A stretch of DNA of 64,000 bases, from assembly GCF_014651935.1 (NCBI RefSeq), contig NZ_BMXV01000002.1, positions 124,001 to 188,000 of the forward strand, in the 5' to 3' direction. The translations under genes were made by a program, and so were the position numbers. Positions 41,558 to 48,779 of the stretch are shown one piece after another (position 1 is the first letter of the stretch; every line of letters starts with the position of its first letter). The notes under the pieces are model-generated. The model was not told where the DNA came from, did not search any database, and saw only the letters and a list, made by a program, of their open reading frames with translations. Origin of the DNA: Marinobacter zhanjiangensis. Lineage in GTDB: Bacteria; Pseudomonadota; Gammaproteobacteria; Pseudomonadales; Oleiphilaceae.

Positions 41558-42324
41558 CCCGCTGGCTGCCACAGGCCTATCTGAGCCTGGTCTACCTGGC
41601 GTTGTACATTCCCATCGCCGTACTGGTGGTGTTCTCCTTCAATGATGGCCGCACCGGCTACCGATGGGGCGGCTTCAGCCTGCGCTGGTACGAGGCCCTG
41701 TTCAACAACAGTGCCATGATGCAGGCGTTGTGGAACTCCCTGTGGCTGGCCGTTTCCGCCGCCACCCTGTCGACCCTGATCGGGTCGCTGACAGCCCTGG
41801 CGCTGCATCGCTACCGGTTCCGGGGCAAGAGAGCTCTCAGGGGCATGCTGTTCGTGGTGATGATGTCGCCGGAGATCGTGCTGGCCATCTCCCTGCTGGC
41901 GCTGTTCCTGCTGGTGGGCATCGAGTTGGGTTATGTCTCCCTGCTGCTGGCTCATGTCACCTTCTGCCTGCCCTTTGTGGTGATTACCGTGATGGCCCGG
42001 CTGAGCGGTTTCGACGACAGGCTGCCGGAGGCGGCCCGTGATCTGGGGGCGACGGATTTCATCATGACCCGTACCGTGTTGCTGCCGGTGATCATGCCGG
42101 CTCTGCTGGCGGGCTGGCTGCTGGGGTTCACCCTGAGCCTGGACGATGTGGTGGTGAGCACCTTTGTCAGCGGGCCCGGATATGAAATTCTGCCCTTGCG
42201 CATCTATTCTATGGTGCGTGTTGGCCTGAAACCGGAAGTGAACGCATTGGGTACGCTGCTGCTGGTGTTCTCACTGCTGATGCTTTTGATGTCTCAATGG
42301 ATTCTTGCGAGGAGCAAACGATGA
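41554..42324 (+). CDS. potC: Polyamine ABC transporter permease, PotC type
   Basis: 256 residues, six membrane helices. The EAA loop is at about 165-185 (EAARDLGATDFIMTRTVLLPVIMPAL), and the conserved FTLSLDDVVVSTFVSGPG segment near 195 is diagnostic for PotC/PotI. Its stop overlaps the binding-protein start as ATGA. Confidence 0.93.
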   Translation: MTRWLPQAYLSLVYLALYIPIAVLVVFSFNDGRTGYRWGGFSLRWYEALFNNSAMMQALWNSLWLAVSAATLSTLIGSLTALALHRYRFRGKRALRGMLFVVMMSPEIVLAISLLALFLLVGIELGYVSLLLAHVTFCLPFVVITVMARLSGFDDRLPEAARDLGATDFIMTRTVLLPVIMPALLAGWLLGFTLSLDDVVVSTFVSGPGYEILPLRIYSMVRVGLKPEVNALGTLLLVFSLLMLLMSQWILARSKR

Positions 42325-43364
42325 AGAAGCTGGTGTTGGTCGGTATGACCGCGGTTGTCCTGACCGGTTGCAGTGATCAGGAAGACGAGCAGGTGCTGAA
42401 CCTGTACAACTGGTCCGAGTACATGCCCCAGGAAGTGCTCGATCGGTTCGAGGAAGAAACCGGCATCGAGGTGGTCTACACCACCTACGACAGCAACGAG
42501 GCCATGTACGCCCGCCTCAAGCTGCTGGACGACAGTAGCCAGTATGATCTGGCGGTACCATCGACCTATTACGTCAACAAGATGCGCAAGGAAGATCTGT
42601 TGATGGAGATCGACCACAGCCAGATCGAAGGCTTTGACAGGCTGGACCCGGAACTGGTCAATCAGAGCTTTGACGAGAACAACGCCTATTCGGTGCCTTA
42701 CCTGTGGGGCACCACCGGCCTGGCCATCGACACCGACACGGTGGATCCTTCGGCGGTAAACGGCTGGGCTGACCTGTGGGATGAGCAGTACGAAGGCCAG
42801 GTGATGCTGACCAATGACATGCGTGAAGTCTTCCACGTGGGGCTGAGTGTACTGGGCTATTCCGGCAACACCCGTGATCCGCAGGAAATCGAGGAAGCCT
42901 ATGAGAAGCTCAGTGAGCTGATGCCCTCGGTGCGTACCTTCAACTCCGATGCGCCGCGCATGCCGTACCTGGAAGGAGAAACCGACATCGGCATGATCTG
43001 GAACGGCGAGGCAGTGATGGGCAAGGAGGATATGCCTTCACTGGAGTACATCTACCCGGAGGAGGGCGTGATTGTCTGGCTGGACAGTTTTGTCATCCCC
43101 AAAAACGCGGCCAACCCGGAAGCCGCACACCAGTTCATCAGCTTTGTGCTGCAACCGGAAATCTCGGCCCTGATCAGTGAGAACATCGGCTACGCCACCC
43201 CCAACCTGGCGGCCCGTGACATGCTGCCGGAGGAAGTCGCCGATAACCGCGCCAGTTACCCCACCAGCGAGGACATGGAGAACGCCGAGTTCCAGGAAGA
43301 CGTGGGCGATGAAGCCATGCAGGTGTACAACCGTTACTGGGAGCAGCTGAAGACGGGGCGCTGA
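42321..43364 (+). CDS. potD: Polyamine-binding lipoprotein, PotD/PotF type
   Basis: 347 residues from ATG at 42321, after a GAGGAG box; the frame opens earlier but inside potC. Lipobox LTGC with modified Cys17, so it is a membrane-tethered binding protein. The mature part starts VLNLYNWSEYMPQEVLDRFEEETGIEV, a hallmark of the PotD/PotF family, whose aromatic and acidic residues clamp the polyamine; WGTTGLAIDTD and DSFVIPKNAANPEAAHQFI follow. Putrescine versus spermidine preference cannot be told. The window also has methylthioinosine phosphorylase, which recycles a by-product of spermidine synthesis, but far from this operon. Confidence 0.93.
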   Translation: MKKLVLVGMTAVVLTGCSDQEDEQVLNLYNWSEYMPQEVLDRFEEETGIEVVYTTYDSNEAMYARLKLLDDSSQYDLAVPSTYYVNKMRKEDLLMEIDHSQIEGFDRLDPELVNQSFDENNAYSVPYLWGTTGLAIDTDTVDPSAVNGWADLWDEQYEGQVMLTNDMREVFHVGLSVLGYSGNTRDPQEIEEAYEKLSELMPSVRTFNSDAPRMPYLEGETDIGMIWNGEAVMGKEDMPSLEYIYPEEGVIVWLDSFVIPKNAANPEAAHQFISFVLQPEISALISENIGYATPNLAARDMLPEEVADNRASYPTSEDMENAEFQEDVGDEAMQVYNRYWEQLKTGR

Positions 43365-43375
43365 GCCCGTGCCCC

Positions 43376-43421
43376 CCGGTGTCCCGCCTTTCGGGAGCCA
43401 ATTAACCAGGCGGGACACCGG
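43376..43421. repeat. Inverted repeat after potD, possible factor-dependent terminator or spacer hairpin
   Basis: CCGGTGTCCCGCC (43376-43388) pairs perfectly with GGCGGGACACCGG (43409-43421) across a 20-base loop. There is no T-run, so an intrinsic terminator is unlikely. It lies 12 bases after the potD stop. Confidence 0.6.
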
Positions 43422-43470
43422 CCGGACTTGATGGTAGCATCCCCGGCTTTTACGCCTTGAAGGACGGATA

Positions 43471-44394
43471 ATGTCAGTTGTGGTGCAGGCCCTGATACCG
43501 GTATTCGTGCTGATCGTGATGGGGCATTTGTTCCGCCGCTGGCACTTTCCTGCCGATGGCTTCTGGGTTCACGCCGAACGTTTTACCTATTACGCCCTGT
43601 TCCCGGCCATGCTGATCTACAAGCTGGGGCAGGCGCGCCTTCCTGCCTCCGCCTACGGCGAAATCCTCGTTCTGATTGCTGCCATGCTGGTGGCCATGAC
43701 CGTGATACTGGTGGTTATCCAGCTGGTCTGGCGCTGGCCGGGGCCGGTTTATTCGTCGGTCTTCCAGGGGGGTATCCGCTTCAATTCCTATGTCGGGCTG
43801 GCGGCCGCCGGCATGTTGCTGGGGGATGAGGGGCTTTCCCTGATTGCGGTGGCGGTGGCGGTCAAGGTGCCACTACTGAATTTGCTTTGCATCCTGATGT
43901 TCTCGGTCACCTGCCGCCAGGGCCGCTTGCGGTTTGCGCCCGTGCTCAGGGCCATCGTGACCAACCCGCTGATTATCGGCTCGGTGGTCGGGGTAGTCTG
44001 GAGCTTCTTCCGGGTGGGCTTTCATCCGATTGTGGCCGGCATCCTGGAGCCGCTGAGTGACCTGGCTCTGCCGCTCGGCCTGATGTGTGTGGGCGCCGGT
44101 CTGGAACTGAAGGCCCTGCGCAATGCCTCGGCACCGTTCCTGGTGTCATCGGTGGCCAAGCTGGTGCTGTTCCCGGCGCTGACCCTGGGGCTGGCCCTGG
44201 CGCTGGGTATGGACGGTACCATGGTGAAGGCGGCCATCCTGCTGGCGGCGCTGCCCACCGCCACTTCTTCCTATATCCTGGCGCGGCAGCTGGGGGGCGA
44301 TGCCCCCCTGATGGCGGCAATCATCAGTGGTCAGACCCTGCTGGGTATGCTGACCCTGCCGTTACTGCTGGGCCTGCTCTGGCAGGCAGTGTAG
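43471..44394 (+). CDS. AEC-family (auxin efflux carrier type) transporter
   Basis: 307 residues, about ten membrane helices in two halves. N-terminal half includes FVLIVMGHLFRR and FQGGIRFNSYVGLAAAG; the C-terminal half has LPLGLMCVGAGLELKAL and ILLAALPTATSSYILARQLGG, both typical for the family. Bacterial AEC carriers move small organic acids such as malate or malonate, but the substrate is not readable here. It is alone on the plus strand and converges on znuA, with which it overlaps by 33 bases. Confidence 0.88.
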   Translation: MSVVVQALIPVFVLIVMGHLFRRWHFPADGFWVHAERFTYYALFPAMLIYKLGQARLPASAYGEILVLIAAMLVAMTVILVVIQLVWRWPGPVYSSVFQGGIRFNSYVGLAAAGMLLGDEGLSLIAVAVAVKVPLLNLLCILMFSVTCRQGRLRFAPVLRAIVTNPLIIGSVVGVVWSFFRVGFHPIVAGILEPLSDLALPLGLMCVGAGLELKALRNASAPFLVSSVAKLVLFPALTLGLALALGMDGTMVKAAILLAALPTATSSYILARQLGGDAPLMAAIISGQTLLGMLTLPLLLGLLWQAV

Positions 44395-45348
44395 GACAGC
44401 CTCAGCCAGATTCTGCTGGAACAGCACGTATCCCCGGGGAGAGGCCTCGATGTCTCCGGCCAGCGGGTCCCAGGTGCTGATGGGAACGTCCACATCGCCC
44501 ATCAGGGAGTCCCACCACTGGCGGTCAAACTGCGGTTCGGTCAGCAGGCAGGTCTGTTCGGCCCGGGCCAGCCGCCCCTGGACCTCAGCCAGATGGCGGG
44601 CGCCGGGGCTGCGTTCCGGGCTGAGGGTCAGGACGCCGGCAATGGTCAGGCCATAATGCTCGGCAAACCGCCGGAAAGCATCATGGTAGGTGAACAGGTC
44701 CAGGTCACGGGCCGGGGCCAGCTGTTGGCGGATCGTTTCTTCAGCGGCCTTCACGTTTTTATCGAAGCTGGCGAGATTCTCGTCAATGGCGTTATCGTCC
44801 ACGCCCTCCAGGGTTTTCAGTTGATCGGCAATATCACGGGCCATGTCCCGGGCCAGGGTCGGGTCAAGCCAGATATGAGGATCCTCCCCCTCGCCATGGT
44901 CGTGGCCACCGTGTTGGTCCTGAGTTTTCTCTTCCTCTGGCGGGTGTTCCTCTTCGTGATCATGACCATGGTCATGGTGCTCATCACCATGATCGTCTTC
45001 CGCGTCACCGTTTGATCCCAACGCCATGGTGCGGTCGCGGAAATCCGGACCGGTCAGCAGGCGGGTGAGAAAATTTTCCATCCCCGGTCCTACCCAGAAT
45101 ACCTGGTCCGCCGACGCCAGCCGTTGCCGTTCGGAAGGTCGAAGCTGGTAGGTATGGGGGCTGGAGCCGCTGGGTACCAGAGTGGTGACGTCCACCTGAT
45201 CATGGGCCACCGCCCGCACCAGCAACTCCAGCGGTTTCAGCGAGGTGACCACCTGGGGGCGGTCCTCGGCGGCAAGGGCCTGGGTGCTCAGGGTCAGGCT
45301 GCACGTCAGAAATAGCAGGGTTCGACCTATCTGGTGTAATGCGGGCAT
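44362..45348 (-). CDS. znuA: Zinc ABC transporter substrate-binding protein
   Basis: 328 residues from ATG at 45348; the frame is open to 45489 but MPALHQIGRTLLFL begins a good signal peptide (cleavage near Ala27). Captures periplasmic zinc. Likely metal ligands are H65 (SSPHTYQLRPS) and H158 after the insert (EDPHIWLDP), plus a later His and an Asp. Between them, residues 117-152 form a His/Asp/Glu-rich loop characteristic of ZnuA that may sense or store zinc. The znuB and znuC genes are not adjacent; the next genes are an AEC transporter (convergent) and gltX (divergent). A palindrome upstream fits control by Zur. Confidence 0.93.
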   Translation of the reverse strand: MPALHQIGRTLLFLTCSLTLSTQALAAEDRPQVVTSLKPLELLVRAVAHDQVDVTTLVPSGSSPHTYQLRPSERQRLASADQVFWVGPGMENFLTRLLTGPDFRDRTMALGSNGDAEDDHGDEHHDHGHDHEEEHPPEEEKTQDQHGGHDHGEGEDPHIWLDPTLARDMARDIADQLKTLEGVDDNAIDENLASFDKNVKAAEETIRQQLAPARDLDLFTYHDAFRRFAEHYGLTIAGVLTLSPERSPGARHLAEVQGRLARAEQTCLLTEPQFDRQWWDSLMGDVDVPISTWDPLAGDIEASPRGYVLFQQNLAEAVLHCLPEQAQQ

Positions 45349-45381
45349 GGCGTCTGGATGTCCGTGTTCGTTAAATGGGAA

Positions 45382-45396
45382 TGTTATAATATAACA
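45382..45396 (-). promoter_or_regulatory. Zur-box-like palindrome upstream of znuA
   Basis: TGTTATAATATAACA, a perfect 15-base palindrome (TGTTATA, central A, TATAACA). It is the core of the remembered gammaproteobacterial Zur site GAAATGTTATAnTATAACATTTC. It lies 33 bases before the znuA ATG, where it would overlap the promoter, so zinc repletion should shut off znuA. Flanks match less well (GAA before, AAA after). Confidence 0.8.
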
Positions 45397-45470
45397 AAAA
45401 AGAAAGACTGGAAAGCCGGCATGACAATAGCCGACTTTCCCTGCTTCATGGGATTTCAGTGCAGGCTCGG

Positions 45471-45476
45471 TATAAT
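45471..45476 (+). promoter_or_regulatory. Candidate -10 box of gltX
   Basis: Consensus TATAAT, 42 bases before the gltX start. No clear -35 box at 16-18 bases, so the assignment is tentative. Confidence 0.4.
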
Positions 45477-45518
45477 GGCGCCTTTCCATCCACCCACGGC
45501 GTCAGGCAGGATCCTTTA

Positions 45519-47003
45519 ATGACTGTACGTACCCGAATTGCTCCCTCGCCCACCGGAGATCCCCACGTGGGCACGGCCTTCGTGGCCCTGTTCAACCTGT
45601 GCTTCACCCGCCAGCACGGCGGGCAGTTCATTCTGCGCATCGAGGATACCGATCAGGCCCGCAGCACGGCGGAGTCGGAGCAGGATATTCTGAATGCGCT
45701 GCGCTGGCTGGGCCTGGAGTGGGACGAGGGCCCTGATGTGGGTGGGCCCCACGGTCCCTACCGGCAGTCTGAGCGCAAGGATGCCTATGCCGGTTATGCC
45801 ATGGAGCTGGTGGAGAAGGGGCATGCCTTCTATTGTTTCCGGACCCCGGAAGAACTGGATGCCATCCGCGAGGAGCGCAAGGCCAATGGCCAGAACCCGG
45901 GCATCAAGGGCGACCTGGAACTGCCGGCAGAGGAAGTCAAACGTCGCCTGGACGCCGGAGAGCCTTACGTGATCCGCATGAAAGTGCCGGACGAGGGTGT
46001 TTGCGAGATCGACGATATGCTGCGGGGTACCATCGAGATTGACTGGGCCCAGGTGGATTGCCAGATTCTGCTGAAATCCGACGGTATGCCCACCTACCAT
46101 CTGGCCAACGTGGTGGACGATCACCTGATGGCTATTACCCATGTGCTTCGGGGCGAGGAGTGGATCAACTCGGCGCCCAAGCACAAGCTGCTGTACCAGT
46201 ACTTCGGCTGGGACATGCCGGTGCTGTGCCACCTGCCACTGCTGCGCAACCCGGACAAGAGCAAGCTGTCCAAGCGAAAGAACCCCACATCGATCAACTT
46301 CTACGAGCGCATGGGCTTTCTGCCGGAGGCGGTCACCAACTACCTGGGCCGAATGGGCTGGTCCATGCCCGACGAGCGGGAAAAGTTCACCCTGGACGAG
46401 ATGATCGAGCACTTCGACATCAACCGCGTGTCCCTGGGTGGGCCGGTGTTCGATGTGGAGAAGCTGCGCTGGCTGAATGGCCTGTGGCTGCGGGAAGACG
46501 TGTCGGACGATCAGTTCGTGGAGCGCCTGCGCCAGTGGTGGTTCAACGAGGAGGCGCTGCGGGCGCTGGTGCCTCATGTGAAGGGTCGGGCAGAGGTGTT
46601 CTCGGACGTTGTGCCAATGGCCTCTTTCATGTTCTCCGGCATGCTGGATCTGAGCCCTGAGGACTTTGCCCACAACAAGCTGGAAGAAGGGCAGGTCAAG
46701 CGGGTGCTGCAGTTTGCCTTGTGGAAGCTGGAAGCCCAGCGCCACTGGAGCAAGGAAAACATCTTTGCCGACATCAAGGGGATGGCCAGGGCCATGGACC
46801 TGAAGATGGGGGATTTCATGTTTGCCATCTTCGTGGCTATTGCCGGTACTCCCAACTCCTGGTCGGTAATGGACTCCATGGATCTGCTGGGGCCGGATAT
46901 GACCCGGGCGCGTTTGCGCCATGCCCTGAATGTTCTCGGTGGATTTTCCAAGAAGGAAACCAAGCGGGTGGAGAAAGAGTACGCCGCATTGATTGCAGAA
47001 TGA
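45519..47003 (+). CDS. gltX: Glutamyl-tRNA synthetase
   Basis: 494 residues from ATG at 45519 after an AGGA box; the frame opens at 45459 but [12 protein letters not shown] is the usual start. Charges tRNA-Glu with glutamate. Class I signatures: the HIGH-like motif in [11 protein letters not shown] (about 10-20) and the KMSKS-like motif KLSKRK at 249-254. The anticodon-binding C-terminal domain is complete. The organism's tRNA-Glu gene lies 195 bases downstream, after tRNA-Ala. Confidence 0.97.
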   Translation: MTVRTRIAPSPTGDPHVGTAFVALFNLCFTRQHGGQFILRIEDTDQARSTAESEQDILNALRWLGLEWDEGPDVGGPHGPYRQSERKDAYAGYAMELVEKGHAFYCFRTPEELDAIREERKANGQNPGIKGDLELPAEEVKRRLDAGEPYVIRMKVPDEGVCEIDDMLRGTIEIDWAQVDCQILLKSDGMPTYHLANVVDDHLMAITHVLRGEEWINSAPKHKLLYQYFGWDMPVLCHLPLLRNPDKSKLSKRKNPTSINFYERMGFLPEAVTNYLGRMGWSMPDEREKFTLDEMIEHFDINRVSLGGPVFDVEKLRWLNGLWLREDVSDDQFVERLRQWWFNEEALRALVPHVKGRAEVFSDVVPMASFMFSGMLDLSPEDFAHNKLEEGQVKRVLQFALWKLEAQRHWSKENIFADIKGMARAMDLKMGDFMFAIFVAIAGTPNSWSVMDSMDLLGPDMTRARLRHALNVLGGFSKKETKRVEKEYAALIAE

Positions 47004-47073
47004 ACGATCTGGTGGAGATTTGAACGGTCTGGACAGGGATGTTCAGAAAACTGAAAAAAATGTGGTGCAGGTG

Positions 47074-47102
47074 TTGACGCCCCAGGGGCGGATCCTTAGT
47101 AT
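47074..47102 (+). promoter_or_regulatory. Promoter of the tRNA-Ala/tRNA-Glu unit
   Basis: TTGACG (47074-47079), 17-base spacer, TAGTAT (47097-47102). Predicted start about 47109, six bases before the mature tRNA-Ala. Both boxes match sigma-70 sites at five of six positions. Confidence 0.75.
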
Positions 47103-47114
47103 ACGCATCCGTTG

Positions 47115-47190
47115 GGGGCCATAGCTCAGCTGGGAGAGCGCAACACTGGCAGTGTTGAGGTCGGCGGTTCGATCCCGCCTGGCTCCACCA
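47115..47190 (+). tRNA. tRNA-Ala, anticodon GGC
   Basis: 76 bases including the encoded CCA end. Acceptor stem GGGGCCA pairs with TGGCTCC, including the G3-U70 pair that AlaRS requires. D-stem GCTC/GAGC, anticodon stem CAACA/TGTTG with loop CTGGCAG (anticodon GGC), T-arm GGCGG-TTCGATC-CCGCC. Reads GCC/GCU codons. Confidence 0.97.
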
Positions 47191-47197
47191 ATTTCTA

Positions 47198-47273
47198 GTC
47201 CCCTTCGTCTAGTGGCCTAGGACTCCGCCCTTTCACGGCGGCAACACCGGTTCGAACCCGGTAGGGGACGCCA
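47198..47273 (+). tRNA. tRNA-Glu, anticodon UUC
   Basis: 76 bases including the encoded CCA end. Acceptor stem GTCCCCT / AGGGGAC, discriminator G, anticodon loop CTTTCAC (anticodon TTC), T-arm ACCGG-TTCGAAC-CCGGT. Eight bases after tRNA-Ala, so both come from one precursor. The charging enzyme GltX is encoded just upstream. Confidence 0.97.
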
Positions 47274-47313
47274 ATTTGGCAATACGGTCTAGTCCACCGG
47301 GTTGCCAGCACTA

Positions 47314-47337
47314 AAGCCGCCTTTTGGCGGTTTTTTT
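47314..47337 (+). terminator. Intrinsic terminator of the tRNA unit
   Basis: Stem AAGCCGCC / GGCGGTTT (one G-T pair) with a TTTT loop, followed by a continuous run of seven T. Confidence 0.9.
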
Positions 47338-47413
47338 GTGTCTGGAATTTCCTGCTATGTGTTTGGGGCTTCCCACTTCTGCACAGGACTGCGACTTGTG
47401 GGGCGGGTGAGTC

Positions 47414-47516
47414 GGGTCGGTGACATCTTTCAGGACACGCCCCGTGAATCCATCCCTGGAGGGCTCGACGAGCGCCGTCCCTGGCGCTCGACGGTCCTGA
47501 AAGATGTCCCCGACCC
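47414..47516 (+). repeat. Structured palindromic intergenic element, copy A
   Basis: 103 bases: a 19-base left arm (47414-47432, GGGTCGGTGACATCTTTCA), a 65-base core (47433-47497), and a 19-base right arm (47498-47516) complementary to the left at 18 of 19 positions. The core begins GGAC and ends GTCC and holds two small hairpins: TCCA-TCCC-TGGA (about 47449-47460) and CGAGCGCC / GGCGCTCG with a six-base loop (47469-47490). Beyond the arms the shoulders share a degenerate motif with copy B (CTC, then about 10-15 bases, then a TCGC-type tetramer). No ORF with coding character covers it. A second copy lies in inverse orientation 142 bases downstream. Confidence 0.85.
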
Positions 47517-47658
47517 AACTCCCTCAAACTTTCGCGATGTCGCTGACAGGTGAAGCTATCTACTTCTGTTGTTTGCTCCGAACAGAATTGGGACATCGCT
47601 TAGTATGATGGAGTTATCAGGCCGTTTTTTGGCGTTATCGCAAAGGCCTGCAAGAGCT

Positions 47659-47761
47659 GGGGCGGTAAGGCTTTTCCGGACCGTCGAGCGCCAGGGAAGG
47701 CGCTCGTCGAGCCCTACACGGATGTACTTGCGGGGCGTGTCCGGAAAAGCCTTACCGCCCC
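47659..47761 (-). repeat. Structured palindromic intergenic element, copy B (inverse orientation)
   Basis: Also exactly 103 bases: arm 47659-47677 (GGGGCGGTAAGGCTTTTCC), core 47678-47742, arm 47743-47761, the arms perfectly complementary. Read on the minus strand, the 65-base core matches copy A at 58 positions. The first small hairpin is TACA-TCCG-TGTA, so a C-G pair of copy A is replaced by A-T on both sides. About seven of the 19 arm positions differ from copy A, and each change is matched on the opposite arm. Besides the tRNA terminator, nothing else is recognisable in 47274-47810, an otherwise gene-free stretch. Confidence 0.85.
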
Positions 47762-47810
47762 GGCTCAATCCCCCGAATCTCGCAGTCTGGGAGTGAAAAA
47801 AACCTTCAAC

Positions 47811-48659
47811 TCAGCGAATAGCAATGGCCCCCTTGCCAACGCCCTCAAAGGCCTTCACCCGAACCTCATCGGCCGGATGTTCCTTCTTGATTTCGTCGGC
47901 CAGGAAGGCGGCAATCAGTTCCACCGTGGTGTCGGTATCCAGTAACCAGACCCGCTGACGGGGCAGGTCCAGGCGGAATTCCCCCTGTTCGGCATCGTAA
48001 TGGAAGCTGACATAGTCGGTGCCATCAGAGTCGGACCAGCTCTGGCCCAGGTCTTCACGGGTGCCGATGTAAATGTCCTGCCATTGCTGCGCCCAGTGTT
48101 TCTCCAGCGCCGTGCTCCGGCGGCCATTGATATCGATGCGGATGGGGGAGCGGTGACCGTGGGCAATACGCTGGCAATTGCCCAGATGCTTTTTCAGACC
48201 GTGGACATAATGGTAGTAGGCGCCCTCGATCAGCTCCTCGCGAAGGGTGACCTCCACATCCGTCACATTGGCCGGCAGCACCGCCTTGAGTTCCTGCTCC
48301 AGCAGACGGGCCACGGCGGAAGGCACCACCTGATGGTGGTCAAGGAAGACCACTGATTGTTCGGGGCCCTGGTGGCGGATATGGCTGCCGTCATCCAGTT
48401 GCCAGGTCAGACAGCCAGGGCTGTCTTCGCGCTGCAGGCAAGCGGCTTCGCCGGGCACCACCAGGCGGTGGTCCACGCGCTCATCGATCACACGCTTGAT
48501 GGTGCGTTTTACATTGCCGAAGTCGAACACCATGCCCTGTTCATCCAGCTCGCCTCCCAGCACGATATCGGCGATCCAGCTTTCCCCGACCAGGCCGCGC
48601 TGGTGGTCCAGGTAAGCAAAATCAATGACGGTAAGGTTGTCGATAAACAGGTGATTCAT
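47811..48659 (-). CDS. Tandem-domain QueD/6-pyruvoyl-tetrahydropterin-synthase-like protein
   Basis: 282 residues, about twice the 120-140 of QueD. Two T-fold-like halves are visible. The N-terminal half (1-140) has the DFGNVK loop (46-51) and the catalytic-type Asp63-His64 (VDHRLVV) but not the zinc histidines. The C-terminal half (145-282) has the zinc-type histidines H153 (YYHYVHGL) and H167/H169 (HGH), the nucleophile-type Cys162 and a late Glu272, but lacks the DFG/DH segment. The halves therefore look complementary. QueD makes 6-carboxytetrahydropterin from dihydroneopterin triphosphate on the way to queuosine. Similar double-length proteins are annotated as 6-carboxytetrahydropterin synthases in marine gammaproteobacteria; the real substrate is uncertain. 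It stands alone, transcribed toward the repeat elements. Confidence 0.7.
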   Translation of the reverse strand: MNHLFIDNLTVIDFAYLDHQRGLVGESWIADIVLGGELDEQGMVFDFGNVKRTIKRVIDERVDHRLVVPGEAACLQREDSPGCLTWQLDDGSHIRHQGPEQSVVFLDHHQVVPSAVARLLEQELKAVLPANVTDVEVTLREELIEGAYYHYVHGLKKHLGNCQRIAHGHRSPIRIDINGRRSTALEKHWAQQWQDIYIGTREDLGQSWSDSDGTDYVSFHYDAEQGEFRLDLPRQRVWLLDTDTTVELIAAFLADEIKKEHPADEVRVKAFEGVGKGAIAIR

Positions 48660-48779
48660 GGATTCATCCGGCAGGAAGACTGCGACCGTGGGCTGAGAAC
48701 AGGTCGCATTCTATCAAATTCACCGCGTCAGGGTGAATCAGGTCGGTGAAGTGACGTTCAGAAGAGCGCGGGTCGACCG

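Noticed and set aside
47198..47340. tRNA-Glu as an integration site for a genomic island
   Set aside because: No integrase, no direct repeat of the tRNA 3' end downstream, and the following genes are ordinary core genes.
47414..47761. Integron attC sites or a CRISPR array as explanation of the paired repeats
   Set aside because: attC sites have conserved ends and variable middles, the opposite of what is seen; only two copies exist, in inverse orientation, with no spacer-repeat periodicity and no cas or integrase genes.
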